NCBI GenBank assembly: GCA_038227135.1
Contig: JBBRQC010000012.1
Location: 1-64,000, forward strand
DNA from: UBA4720 sp038227135
GTDB lineage: Bacteria > Gemmatimonadota > Gemmatimonadetes > Gemmatimonadales > Gemmatimonadaceae
Reading direction: 5' to 3'
Length of the DNA: 64,000 bases
Shown here: positions 47,118 to 55,766 of the stretch, in pieces
Numbering within the stretch: position 1 is the first letter of the stretch
Layout of the letters: each line of letters begins with the position of its first letter
Program-made: the position numbers and the translations under genes
Notes under the pieces: generated by a model
What the model was told of the DNA's origin: nothing
What the model saw: only the letters and a program-made list of their open reading frames with translations
Database searches by the model: none

Positions 47118-47630
47118 CTAGCGGATCATGTCCACGTGCATGATTCCATCCTCTTCATACGGCGCGGACACCGTCGTAAAGCCAAAACCCGAGTAGAACG
47201 CCTCGAGGCGCTGCTGCGCCGCGATCTTGATCTTCTGACCGGGCGCGAGCGCCTCGAGTCGTCGGAGGGCTTCAGCCATCAGTCGCCTACCCACGCCCGT
47301 CTTTCGCACTTCCCGTGCTGTCGCGACGCGTCCGATCGATCCCTCCGTGTAGCGTATCCCCGGCTCGAACACGCGGGCGTATGCAACTAGTGAGCGCTTG
47401 AGAGCGCCCTGGTTCCAGCCGAGCAGATGCCAGGCTCGCGGGTCCCGGCCGTCGGCGTCGGGATAGGGACAATTCTGCTCGACGATGAACACCGCTTCGC
47501 GCAGACGCACGATGGCGTACAGGTCGTCCGGCCGCAGCTCGCTGAATCGCGACCATTGCCAGAAGATGTCGGTCGGATCACCGGTCGCTGCGTCAGCAGG
47601 CGCGGCGACCGGCGCGCTTGTCTTGCTCAC
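47118..47630 (-). CDS. ElaA-like GNAT N-acetyltransferase
   Basis: 170 residues from GTG 47630; the open frame reaches 47684, which would overlap the start of the divergent M28 gene. The family blocks are IVRLREAVFIVEQNCPYPDADG and the acetyl-CoA-binding turn VATAREVRKTGVGRRLMAEAL, as in ElaA. It would transfer an acetyl group from acetyl-CoA to an unknown acceptor. It is in one operon with the thioredoxin-fold gene. Confidence 0.87.
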   Translation of the reverse strand: MSKTSAPVAAPADAATGDPTDIFWQWSRFSELRPDDLYAIVRLREAVFIVEQNCPYPDADGRDPRAWHLLGWNQGALKRSLVAYARVFEPGIRYTEGSIGRVATAREVRKTGVGRRLMAEALRRLEALAPGQKIKIAAQQRLEAFYSGFGFTTVSAPYEEDGIMHVDMIR

Positions 47631-47682
47631 TTCCCGTCCATATTCTGAGCCGTTGAAACCGTCCACATCAGGATAACATAAC

Positions 47683-49101
47683 ATGCGAATCTCTCGTCTT
47701 CGCTCTTCGGCCGCCGCATTGGTGCTTTCGGCGTTGGCCGCTCCGCTTGCTGCTCAGCGAAATATCTCAACTTCCGCCGCGCCCGACGTCACGATGGGGC
47801 TGATCCGCGATCCCGCGCTGGCGGCGGCGATCGCCGAGATCTCGCCGGCTCGAATTCGGGAGACGGATTCGGCGCTCGTTTCCTTCGGGACACGCAATAC
47901 GATGAGCGACACCGTGAGCAGCGTGCGTGGAATCGGCGCGGCCAGGCGATATCTGTTCGCGAAGCTCGACGGATACAGCCGCGCGTGCGGCGGATGCCTC
48001 CGCGTCGAGTACGATCCCGCGCTGATCGAAATGCGCAACCATCCTGATCATCCGATGGTGAACGTCGTCAACGTTGTCGCCTGGCTTCCCGGCCGGGACA
48101 CCACGCGAGTGGTCGTGATGGGCGGCCACTACGACTCCTGCATTTGTTCGCGAGCGGACCTCGGTGCGCTGGCGCGATTCGAGGCAACGCAGGATGCGCC
48201 CGGCGCTGACGACGACGGCTCGGGCACATCGGCGGTGGTCGAGCTCGCTCGCGTTTTCTCGAGGCGGTTTCCGCGAGGGCTCCGGGCATCGGTGATCTTC
48301 GTCGCGTATGCGGCCGAGGAGCAGGGCTTGTACGGATCGACCCACCTCGCACAAAGACTTCACGCCGCCGGCTACAAGGTCGTGTCCGCATTCACGGACG
48401 ACATCGCTGGGAATGTCGTCGCCGATGACGGAACGGTCGATTCGACGAGCGTCCGGATTTTCGGCGCCGACCCCGATAACGGACCGAGCCGCGAGCTTGC
48501 GCGCTATGCGTGGGCGACCGGCACCATCTACAACCCGCGATTTCGGATTCTTCCGGTGTTTCGCCTCGATCGCATCTCGCGTGGAGGCGACCACAGCCCG
48601 TACGTGAGCCTCGGAGATCCTGGCCTTCGTTTCACGGAACGACTCGAGAACTACAAGCGCCAGCATCTGCCGACGGACGATTTCGCCCACGTGAACTTTG
48701 GCTACGTAGCGAACGTGGCGAGACTCAACGCATCGGTCGTCGGATCGCTGGCCAACGCGCCCGCGCCTCCGGTCGCCCTGGCGCGGCGCGATCAGGCATC
48801 CGGCGGACAGAAGTGGATGGTGACCTGGCGCGAGATCCCCGGTGCGACACGCTACGAGGTTCTCTTCAGGCACACGACGGCGCCCACCTACGAGAAGATT
48901 TATCAGGCTGGGTCCGCGACATCGTTTCTCCTTCCCGATCAGCTGGACGACGGCTGGGCCGCGGTGCGGGCGGTCGGGGCGAACGGGCACCGGTCGCTGA
49001 GCAGCGCCGTACCGCCACCGTGCCCCGTTTTGGCCACCCACGCCGATTCAGTAGCCGCGGGAGACATCATCCGAAACTGTGTCCGGGCACCCGGGCGCTG
49101 A
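47683..49101 (+). CDS. Secreted M28-family metallopeptidase with C-terminal Fn3-like domain
   Basis: 472 residues with a signal peptide (LRSSAAALVLSALAAPLAAQ). The M28 ligands are His in GGHYDSCICS, Asp in GADDDGSGTS, the Glu pair in YAAEEQGLYGS, Asp in TDDIAGN and His in GGDHSPYVSLG. Residues about 365-450 are a beta-sandwich like fibronectin type III (WMVTWREIPGATRYEVLFRH), an added domain not present in the other two M28 enzymes here. It is divergent from the GNAT gene. Confidence 0.9.
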   Translation: MRISRLRSSAAALVLSALAAPLAAQRNISTSAAPDVTMGLIRDPALAAAIAEISPARIRETDSALVSFGTRNTMSDTVSSVRGIGAARRYLFAKLDGYSRACGGCLRVEYDPALIEMRNHPDHPMVNVVNVVAWLPGRDTTRVVVMGGHYDSCICSRADLGALARFEATQDAPGADDDGSGTSAVVELARVFSRRFPRGLRASVIFVAYAAEEQGLYGSTHLAQRLHAAGYKVVSAFTDDIAGNVVADDGTVDSTSVRIFGADPDNGPSRELARYAWATGTIYNPRFRILPVFRLDRISRGGDHSPYVSLGDPGLRFTERLENYKRQHLPTDDFAHVNFGYVANVARLNASVVGSLANAPAPPVALARRDQASGGQKWMVTWREIPGATRYEVLFRHTTAPTYEKIYQAGSATSFLLPDQLDDGWAAVRAVGANGHRSLSSAVPPPCPVLATHADSVAAGDIIRNCVRAPGR

Positions 49102-49213
49102 GGCAGGGGAAACAAGGGTTGTCCCGGGGCGTCACAATCGTCTTACTTAAAGAACCGCAGGCCGGTGAGCTGGCCCGGCGCCTCGTGGAACTCGTACCCT
49201 CTCCCGCTGGCTC

Positions 49214-50449
49214 ATGAAGTCTTTCTGCTCAATTGCAGTTGTGTTGCTGATGGTGGGCGTTTCCTGCGCTCCGCCCCCACCCCCTGCTCGCATCGTAGCG
49301 GCGCCGACGCCCATCAAGTACGTAGCACCCCAGATGGGTCTCAATAACTCGGGGCTCGATACAACGCTGCCTTCCAAGCTCGACAAGATCGTAAAGACCG
49401 CGATCGAGGAAGCGGTAGCACCCGGTGTCGCGATCGCCGTCGGGCGCAATGGACACATCGCCTACATGAAAGGCTACGGTTACATCGATTGGAATCAGCC
49501 CGGATCCCCGGCCGTCGACACCAATACCCTTTACGATCTGGCTTCGCTCACCAAGGTGATTGCCACGACGACGGTGGCGATGGTTCTCGAGGAAGGCGGC
49601 CAGCTCGATCTGAATCGCACCGTCGCATCCTATCTGCCGGAGTTCAACTCGCCGGAGAAGGCGCAGATCACGGTCAAGCAGATCCTGACCCACAGCGGCG
49701 GGCTCGAGGCCGGCGCCAACATTTACTCGACCGCGCGCGGGCGCGAACAGTACCTGTACCAGATCAATGCGCGCCCGTTGGAGTACGCGCCTGGCACGAA
49801 CATGGTCTACAGCGACTGGGACATGATAATTCTCCAGCTGGTCATGGAGAGAATCACCGGCAAGACGCTGGATGTGCTGGCAACTGAGAAGATCTTCAGG
49901 CCGCTCGGCATGACTGACACACAGTTCCAGCCTCCAATCTCGCTGCGCCCGCGAATCGCGCCAACGCAGGTGGATGACGCGCGCGGAGGCTTGTTGTGGG
50001 GAACCGTTCACGACGAAAACGCCTGGGCTATGGGCGGCGTTGCCGGCCACGCGGGACTCTTCTCGACGGCCCGGGACCTCGCGCTCTTCTCGATGATGAT
50101 TCTGAACGGCGGCGAAGGTGTGAACGGGATTCGCGTCGTGAAACCTGCGACTATCGCCCGCTGGACCGCTCGTCAGGGGAAGGAATCGTCGCGCACCCTC
50201 GGCTGGGACTCGCCCGAGGGCGGCTCGAGCGCGGGGCAGTTTTTCTCGCCGTGGAGCTTTGGCCACACCGGCTTCACCGGCACGTCCATCTGGATAGACC
50301 CGGAGAAGGATCTTTTCGTCGTGGTTCTCACCAACCGTGTGAACCCCACGCGTAGCAATACCCGCCACGTACAGCTGCGGCGCGACGTCGCGGACGCCGT
50401 TCAGCAGGCCGTGCTCGGTGCGCGAATCGTGAACTGGGAAAACCGATAG
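49214..50449 (+). CDS. Serine hydrolase lipoprotein, beta-lactamase class C fold
   Basis: 411 residues. The N-terminus (IAVVLLMVGVSCAPPP) is a lipoprotein signal with the cysteine at residue 18 and a Pro-rich linker. The active-site motifs are S111-L-T-K114 (ASLTKV), Tyr199 in VYSDWD and HTG in SFGHTGFTG, the complete class C-like set. Members include esterases, D-Ala-D-Ala carboxypeptidases and other hydrolases. It is likely anchored in a membrane facing the periplasm. The direct repeats at 50501 lie downstream of it and belong to the next gene's leader. Confidence 0.9.
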   Translation: MKSFCSIAVVLLMVGVSCAPPPPPARIVAAPTPIKYVAPQMGLNNSGLDTTLPSKLDKIVKTAIEEAVAPGVAIAVGRNGHIAYMKGYGYIDWNQPGSPAVDTNTLYDLASLTKVIATTTVAMVLEEGGQLDLNRTVASYLPEFNSPEKAQITVKQILTHSGGLEAGANIYSTARGREQYLYQINARPLEYAPGTNMVYSDWDMIILQLVMERITGKTLDVLATEKIFRPLGMTDTQFQPPISLRPRIAPTQVDDARGGLLWGTVHDENAWAMGGVAGHAGLFSTARDLALFSMMILNGGEGVNGIRVVKPATIARWTARQGKESSRTLGWDSPEGGSSAGQFFSPWSFGHTGFTGTSIWIDPEKDLFVVVLTNRVNPTRSNTRHVQLRRDVADAVQQAVLGARIVNWENR

Positions 50450-50500
50450 CCTCCGGATTCCAGAACCGCTCGCACTGGCATCCAGGACGAAGGGTGAACA

Positions 50501-50533
50501 CGGATGCTCCGGAAGAAGCCCGGATGCTCCGGA
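50501..50533 (+). repeat. Direct repeat upstream of the NagB-fusion gene
   Basis: The 13-base sequence CGGATGCTCCGGA occurs at 50501-50513 and again at 50521-50533, a 20-base (two-turn) spacing on the same face of the helix. This is a plausible operator pair for the NagB gene 160 bases downstream. The remaining leader (50534-50696) shows nothing else I recognise. Confidence 0.35.
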
Positions 50534-50696
50534 TCGCATCTAGGGTGGCGCTAAGGCCCAATGCGCGGTGCCGTGATGTTTTTGATGTTCCTATGAGAGC
50601 CCGTGTGGCGCTTGGTAGCAACCCGAGCGGCAGCGTCCAAGGCGAGTTGCGCTTATCTTTCTTGTCGGTCGATTGACGCCTCTTTCCTACTACTGA

Positions 50697-52628
50697 ATGC
50701 CAGCCTCCAAGGAACGAGTCCCCGTAGTTATCGTCGAGTACGATGAGATCGCCCGGACGATCGCCAAACGCATTGCCGAGATCATCAAGGGGCGGCGGCG
50801 AGAAGGAAGAGGCGCCGTGCTTGGACTCGCCACCGGCAGCACCCCGATCGGGATCTATCGCGAGCTGATCAAGATGCACCGCGAGGAGGGCCTCGACTTC
50901 TCCGACGTCGTGACCTTCAACCTCGACGAGTACTACCCGATGAGACCGGACAGCATCCACAGCTATCACCGGTTCATGCGCGAGAATCTGTTCAACCATA
51001 TCAACGTCCGTCCGGAGAACGTTCACATCCCGCGGGGCGATGTCCCTCGCGACGACGTCGATGTCGAGTGCGAGGCGTACGAGGACGCGATCCGGAAGGC
51101 CGGCGGAATCGACCTGCAGATACTCGGCATCGGAAAGACGGGACACATCGGCTTCAACGAGCCGGGCTCGGGCTCGGACTCGCGCACCCGCCGCATCTCG
51201 CTCGACACGGTTACCCGTCGAGACGCGGCCGGCGACTTCTTCGGCGAGGATAACGTCCCGACGGAAGCCATCACGATGGGCGTGGCGACGATCATGGAGG
51301 CGAAGGAGATCGCGCTGGTGGCGACGGGTGAGCACAAGGCCGCGATCATCAGGCGCGCGGTGGAAGGTGAGCCGGATCCAGACGTGGCGGCGACGTATCT
51401 GCAGCGACATCCGAATGCGGTGTTCTATGTTGACTTCGCTGCCGCGGCCGATCTGACTCGCATTCGCACGCCGTGGGTGATCGGTGAGATGAAGTGGACA
51501 CGAGAGAAGGAGCTCGATGCAGTGATCTGGCTGAGCGAGATCACGGAGAAGTCGGTCCTCAAGCTCGACGAAAACGACTACCGTGAGCACCATCTCAGCT
51601 CGCTGCTGGCCCGCCACGGCAAGGCTGGCCCTCTGAACGGCGAAGTGTTCAATGCGCTGATCGCGAAAATTCGCGGGCGGAGCAAGCTGCCTACCGGTAA
51701 GCGGGTGGTCGTGTTCTCGCCGCACCCGGATGACGACGTCATCTCCATGGGCGGCATGCTCAACAAGCTGCACCAGAACAAGAACGAGATCGTCGTGGCC
51801 TACATGACGTCGGGCAACATCGCGGTATTCGATCACGAGGTGCGACGTTACGCTGATTTCCTCCGCCGGTTCGGAAACGACTTCGACATCAACGATTCCA
51901 CGGCCGGAGCGCTGATCGAAGAGGTCGAGGAATTCCTGGACTCGAAGCAGGTGGGAGAGATCGACGCATTTCCCGTTCAGGTGCTGAAGCGCGCGATCCG
52001 CGAAGCGGAAGCCGTGTCAGGCATCGAGACCTTCGGGATGAAGCGCGAGCAGGCGCGCTTCCTCAACCTGCCGTTCTATCAGACCGGAAAGGTGAAGAAG
52101 GATCCAATCGGCGCGGAGGATGTGCGCATCGTTCTCGACCTGCTCGAGGAGCAGAAGCCGGAGCTGGTATTCGTCGCCGGTGATCTCTCCGATCCGCACG
52201 GGACTCACAGGATGTGTCTCGAGGCCGTGAGTGGCGCGCTGGCGAAATACTCGGGTAAGTCGCCCGAGATGTGGTACTATCGCGGCGCGTGGCAGGAGTG
52301 GGAGATCGCGGAGGCGGATGTGCTGGTGCCGCTATCCGAGGACGAGCTGCGGGCGAAGAAGATGGCGATCTTCAAGCATCAGAGTCAGAAGGATCGCGCA
52401 CCGTTCCCGGGCCAGGACGACCGTGAATTCTGGCAGCGCGTCGAGGAGAGGAACCGGAATACAGCCCACCGGGTGGATCGACTCGGTCTGCCGGAGTACT
52501 TCGCGATGGAGGCCTACGTCGTGCGTCGCGCCGGTGCGCCGATCGAGCACGAAATGGTGGCGACAAGTTCGCTCGCCGAGAAAGAGACCTCGCGCGCCCG
52601 GCTCGGACCGGCTAGAGTCGGGCGCTGA
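50697..52628 (+). CDS. Glucosamine-6-phosphate deaminase fused to PIG-L-type deacetylase domain
   Basis: 643 residues. The first about 270 form a NagB domain: GLATGSTPIGIYREL, FNLDEYYPM and GIGKTGHIGFNEPGS. The rest forms a LmbE/PIG-L domain with its metal motif SPHPDDDVISMGG (His343, Asp345, Asp346) and DPHGTHRMC. NagB turns GlcN6P into fructose-6-phosphate and ammonia; PIG-L enzymes deacetylate GlcNAc groups. Similar fusions are known in Bacteroidota. One protein may therefore deacetylate and deaminate an amino-sugar. A NagX-like gene converges on it. Confidence 0.92.
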   Translation: MPASKERVPVVIVEYDEIARTIAKRIAEIIKGRRREGRGAVLGLATGSTPIGIYRELIKMHREEGLDFSDVVTFNLDEYYPMRPDSIHSYHRFMRENLFNHINVRPENVHIPRGDVPRDDVDVECEAYEDAIRKAGGIDLQILGIGKTGHIGFNEPGSGSDSRTRRISLDTVTRRDAAGDFFGEDNVPTEAITMGVATIMEAKEIALVATGEHKAAIIRRAVEGEPDPDVAATYLQRHPNAVFYVDFAAAADLTRIRTPWVIGEMKWTREKELDAVIWLSEITEKSVLKLDENDYREHHLSSLLARHGKAGPLNGEVFNALIAKIRGRSKLPTGKRVVVFSPHPDDDVISMGGMLNKLHQNKNEIVVAYMTSGNIAVFDHEVRRYADFLRRFGNDFDINDSTAGALIEEVEEFLDSKQVGEIDAFPVQVLKRAIREAEAVSGIETFGMKREQARFLNLPFYQTGKVKKDPIGAEDVRIVLDLLEEQKPELVFVAGDLSDPHGTHRMCLEAVSGALAKYSGKSPEMWYYRGAWQEWEIAEADVLVPLSEDELRAKKMAIFKHQSQKDRAPFPGQDDREFWQRVEERNRNTAHRVDRLGLPEYFAMEAYVVRRAGAPIEHEMVATSSLAEKETSRARLGPARVGR

Positions 52629-52641
52629 AAAAAGGCAGGTC

Positions 52642-52680
52642 GCTAAACCTTCGAGCTAAACCTTCGAGCTAAACCTTCAG
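52642..52680. repeat. Three tandem copies of a 13-base repeat at the end of the NagX-like gene
   Basis: GCTAAACCTTCGA occurs at 52642-52654 and 52655-52667, and a third copy with a changed end lies at 52668-52680. The last copy contains the stop and final codons of the minus-strand NagX-like gene, so the repeat duplicates its 3' end. It lies between two converging genes. Replication slippage is the simplest explanation. Confidence 0.75.
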
Positions 52681-53931
52681 GAAGATGTTCCGGCGATACA
52701 GCACGGTGAGAATCCCGTACCACAGGAGGACAAACGTGATCGCAAAGGCCAGCGACGCTACGCGGGGCGGAAGCCATGGCAGGAACACGATTTGATAGAT
52801 CGCGTCCTGAACCGCGACCGATTTGCCATTATGGGTGACGTGCCAAAGCGTGTAGATCAACCGAGCCAGCACGCCGGATCCGACGAACGCCACGATCGGA
52901 TTCACGCCGAACACGACTAGCGGCTTCGTCCACCACCTGACGTTGCAGTAGTCGACGAGCCACATGACGGTGGCCAGCGCCACGCCCGCCATCCCCGCCG
53001 TGAAGATCACGTAAGAGCTGGTCCAGAGATTCTTGTTGATCGGGAATGACCAGTTCCACATCAGCCCAAGCACCATCCCGACCGATCCCACGGCAAACAG
53101 ACCCGCGATCCTCTCCAGCAGCTGCTTGTCGCGCTGCGCTATCCAGCGGCCGGCGAGCACGCCGAGCATCGCGGTCCCGATCGCGGGGATCGTCGACATC
53201 GGACCTTCGGGATCGAAAGTCACACTTCCGACCCAGGTGTGGTTCGTACCGAGAATGGCGCGATCGAGATAAGCCGCAAGATTTCTGTCTTTCGTGTGCA
53301 GCAGCAGCGCTCCGATAGCATTCTCGCGGGGAACCGGAATCAGCGTCATGGCGAACCAGTAGCCGAACAGCAGGCCCGCGATGATGAGGATCTGCTGCTT
53401 GACGGTGGTCTTGAGCGTCAGCAGCGCGGCGCAGACGTACACGATGGCGATCCTCGGCAGCACGCCGAGAATGCGCACGTGCTCGATACGAAGCAGGATC
53501 CTGTCCCAGGCGCCAGCGTTCGGAATCGTGTCGATCGTCCCCCACTGATAAAAGGGGAACATCGCCATCGCGAAGCCAAGCAGGTAGATGATGATTCCGC
53601 GGCGAAGAATCTGCCTGACGACGGCGGAGTCGTCGTCGCCCCGTGCGCGCCGTGCTGAAAGCGACAGATAGGTAGTGATGCCGACGATGAATAGAAAGAA
53701 CGGAAAAATGAGATCGGTGGGTGTCCACCCATTCCATTCAGCGTGCTCGAGCGGCGGGAAAATCGCGCTCCATGTGCCCGGGTCGTTGACGAGCAGCATC
53801 CCGGCGACGGTCATCCCGCGAAACACGTCGAGCGAAAGAAGCCGCTCACGCCTGGGCGCAACCGGTGCGACGGTCGAAGTCGTTGCGTTGTAGCGCTCCG
53901 ACGAACCGCGCGATGCCGCCGTTGTGGTCAT
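52669..53931 (-). CDS. NagX-like membrane acyltransferase (HGSNAT/DUF5009-type)
   Basis: 420 residues with about ten membrane helices. The opening motif ERLLSLDVFRGMTVAGMLLV, the GWTPTDLIFPFFLFIVG loop and the conserved His-containing loops match the bacterial homologues of heparan-alpha-glucosaminide N-acetyltransferase. These use acetyl-CoA to modify glucosamine across the inner membrane. Convergence with the NagB-PIG-L gene suggests a joint role in amino-sugar use. The first 30 residues are Ser/Thr-rich and not part of the domain. The symbol nagX is used for the Bacteroidota homologue; I leave it out. Confidence 0.87.
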   Translation of the reverse strand: MTTTAASRGSSERYNATTSTVAPVAPRRERLLSLDVFRGMTVAGMLLVNDPGTWSAIFPPLEHAEWNGWTPTDLIFPFFLFIVGITTYLSLSARRARGDDDSAVVRQILRRGIIIYLLGFAMAMFPFYQWGTIDTIPNAGAWDRILLRIEHVRILGVLPRIAIVYVCAALLTLKTTVKQQILIIAGLLFGYWFAMTLIPVPRENAIGALLLHTKDRNLAAYLDRAILGTNHTWVGSVTFDPEGPMSTIPAIGTAMLGVLAGRWIAQRDKQLLERIAGLFAVGSVGMVLGLMWNWSFPINKNLWTSSYVIFTAGMAGVALATVMWLVDYCNVRWWTKPLVVFGVNPIVAFVGSGVLARLIYTLWHVTHNGKSVAVQDAIYQIVFLPWLPPRVASLAFAITFVLLWYGILTVLYRRNIFLKV

Positions 53932-54050
53932 GCGCCCTCTCAGAGTCGATGATTTGGGTGGTACTTATATATATACGAGCGGCCACTCACCGCGTTACCA
54001 GCTCAATCTCGAAATATCGATCAGCGGCGATTACTCGCCCGGAACGGATA

Positions 54051-55667
54051 CTAGAAAACCGGCTTGAGCGGAGGAGACCAATCGGAGAGCCGTGCGTCGC
54101 CGGATTGGGTCAGCTGCCGGAGCCTGCCCGTCTTCTTGTCGAGCACCCAGATGTTGCGCTGCTCTCCGATGGCGCCGAGTCGCCGTGTGATCGAGAGGTG
54201 ACGGCCATCGGGCGCCCACGAAGGATCTTCGTTCTCCCCTTCGGAGGTGATCTGGTGCATCACGCGATCCTTCAAGCCGATCGTCCACACCTGGAAATCT
54301 CCGTTCTGCTGCTGAAATGCGATCTCGTCACCGAGAGGCGACCAGTCGGGCCCCGTGCGATAGCTCCGTTTCCCGGGCACAACCGGCGTTAGCAGGCGCA
54401 ATCCGGTTCCATTCAACCTCATCGTGTACAGCTGCGGCGTGAGCGGGACCGGCGACATGAACACCACCTGCTTTCCGTCGGGGCTGAAGCTGGGCGATGT
54501 GGTTTCGAAGCCCGTGCGCCCCACGAATGGCTTGGGCACCGAATCGTCTCCGGTCGCGCTCGCCAGGAATAGCTCGGCTGGAGAATCGCCACCGGCGGCC
54601 CAGACGATGTTCTTTCCGTCCTTGGTGTAGACGGGCGTAATGTTGAGTCCGCGCTTCGACGCGGAGAGAAGACGCGGACGCAGGGAGCGCAGGTCTATCT
54701 GCCCGATCCGGGTTCCACGATCGTCCGCGTCGACGTACACGATCGACTTCCCGGACGGATGCCACGCCGGTGAGAGCGCCGCGCCCACCGTGGGAAGGAT
54801 GCGCTCATTGGCACCGTCGCTGTCGACGATCTTCATTACTTTCCCCTCGACGAAGACGATCTTCGTCGATGCGATCCCGCGCGTGCCGGTTATCCAGCGC
54901 TCCAGCTCGTCGCTCACGCCGTGGATGGCGAGGCGCCGCTCGCGCGCTACCGAATCGCGCGTCATGGAATCGCGCACCGCGATCCGCGCGAAGAGCGAGT
55001 CGTAATGCAGCGTGTCCTGTACGGCTACGGCGCGGAGCATCACGTCCCGCCGATCGAGTTCGCGGGAAAGCGAATCGCGTTCGGCTACGCTGCGGCGAGC
55101 CGCGACGCGCTGGCCCGGGCGCTTGAGAGGAACTGGACGGGTCGCTTCGCGCGCCAGACTGTCCCGCGCAGCCGAGTCGGCGGCCAGCGCTACATCCGTC
55201 GCTCGAGTGCGCATCCCCAGAAGGCGGGAGAGCGAGTCACGTACGGCGGGGAGCCTGTTGGGCGGGAGCTTGGGCAATCGGAAAAGACCTTGCTGCCGCA
55301 GCGTCCCTTTTGGGTCGAAGATCTCTACGCGTAGCCCGCTCGACGTGGGCCTTCCACGGACGACGAAATTGACGCGGGTCTGCGCAAGCGGAGAGAAATT
55401 GATTCGCTCGTCACCGGGGCTCCAGATATCGGCCATGGTGGTGCTGTCGAGGATGAGTGGCTGTATCCGATCGCCGTAATCGAAGTCGCGCTGGATGATG
55501 GTGCGCGTCGAATCACCACCCGTGGTATCGATCGGCAGCACCACGACAGCCTGAGGAACATCGATCGGCCGCTGGGGCTGTGGTCGAGCTGAGCGGACTT
55601 GTCCGTGCGCTGCGGGAGCGAGAGCGATAAGCGCCGCGGCTCCTCGCAGGAAATTGCGATAGGTCAT
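54051..55667 (-). CDS. tolB: TolB-like protein with charged insert
   Basis: 538 residues with a signal peptide (LRGAAALIALAPAAHG). The N-terminal TolB-type alpha/beta domain (about 30-140) leads into a highly charged stretch (about 145-265) with repeated D-S-L-x-R/A-R-D-S units (DSLSRELDRRD; RDSMTRDSVARERR). A beta-propeller of WD40-like PD40 repeats follows (SPAWHPSGKSIVYVD; SPSFSPDGKQVVFM; DPSWAPDGRHLSI). Ordinary TolB lacks the charged insert. With the adjacent TonB/TolA-like gene it probably belongs to the Tol envelope system, which maintains outer-membrane integrity. Confidence 0.83.
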   Translation of the reverse strand: MTYRNFLRGAAALIALAPAAHGQVRSARPQPQRPIDVPQAVVVLPIDTTGGDSTRTIIQRDFDYGDRIQPLILDSTTMADIWSPGDERINFSPLAQTRVNFVVRGRPTSSGLRVEIFDPKGTLRQQGLFRLPKLPPNRLPAVRDSLSRLLGMRTRATDVALAADSAARDSLAREATRPVPLKRPGQRVAARRSVAERDSLSRELDRRDVMLRAVAVQDTLHYDSLFARIAVRDSMTRDSVARERRLAIHGVSDELERWITGTRGIASTKIVFVEGKVMKIVDSDGANERILPTVGAALSPAWHPSGKSIVYVDADDRGTRIGQIDLRSLRPRLLSASKRGLNITPVYTKDGKNIVWAAGGDSPAELFLASATGDDSVPKPFVGRTGFETTSPSFSPDGKQVVFMSPVPLTPQLYTMRLNGTGLRLLTPVVPGKRSYRTGPDWSPLGDEIAFQQQNGDFQVWTIGLKDRVMHQITSEGENEDPSWAPDGRHLSITRRLGAIGEQRNIWVLDKKTGRLRQLTQSGDARLSDWSPPLKPVF

Positions 55668-55713
55668 CTGCGGTTCAATTTACGCGTTTACCGCGATGGT
55701 ACACCGAACGCGG

Positions 55714-55748
55714 CAAAGCCGCGGAGTAATAAGACCTCCGCGGCTTTG
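55714..55748 (-). promoter_or_regulatory. Intercistronic hairpin between the TonB-like and TolB genes
   Basis: Perfect 13-base arms CAAAGCCGCGGAG (55714-55726) and CTCCGCGGCTTTG (55736-55748) enclose a nine-base loop. On the transcribed minus strand no T tract follows, so it is more likely a partial terminator, mRNA processing or stabilising element that adjusts tolB relative to the upstream transducer gene. Confidence 0.55.
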
Positions 55749-55766
55749 TCGTGATCGGGTTGCTCG

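Noticed and set aside
47767..49041. 424-residue minus-strand frame
   Set aside because: Antisense shadow of the M28 peptidase gene.
49229..51836. Two long minus-strand frames over the serine hydrolase and NagB genes
   Set aside because: They are complementary to genes with complete active-site motifs and carry no recognisable domain.
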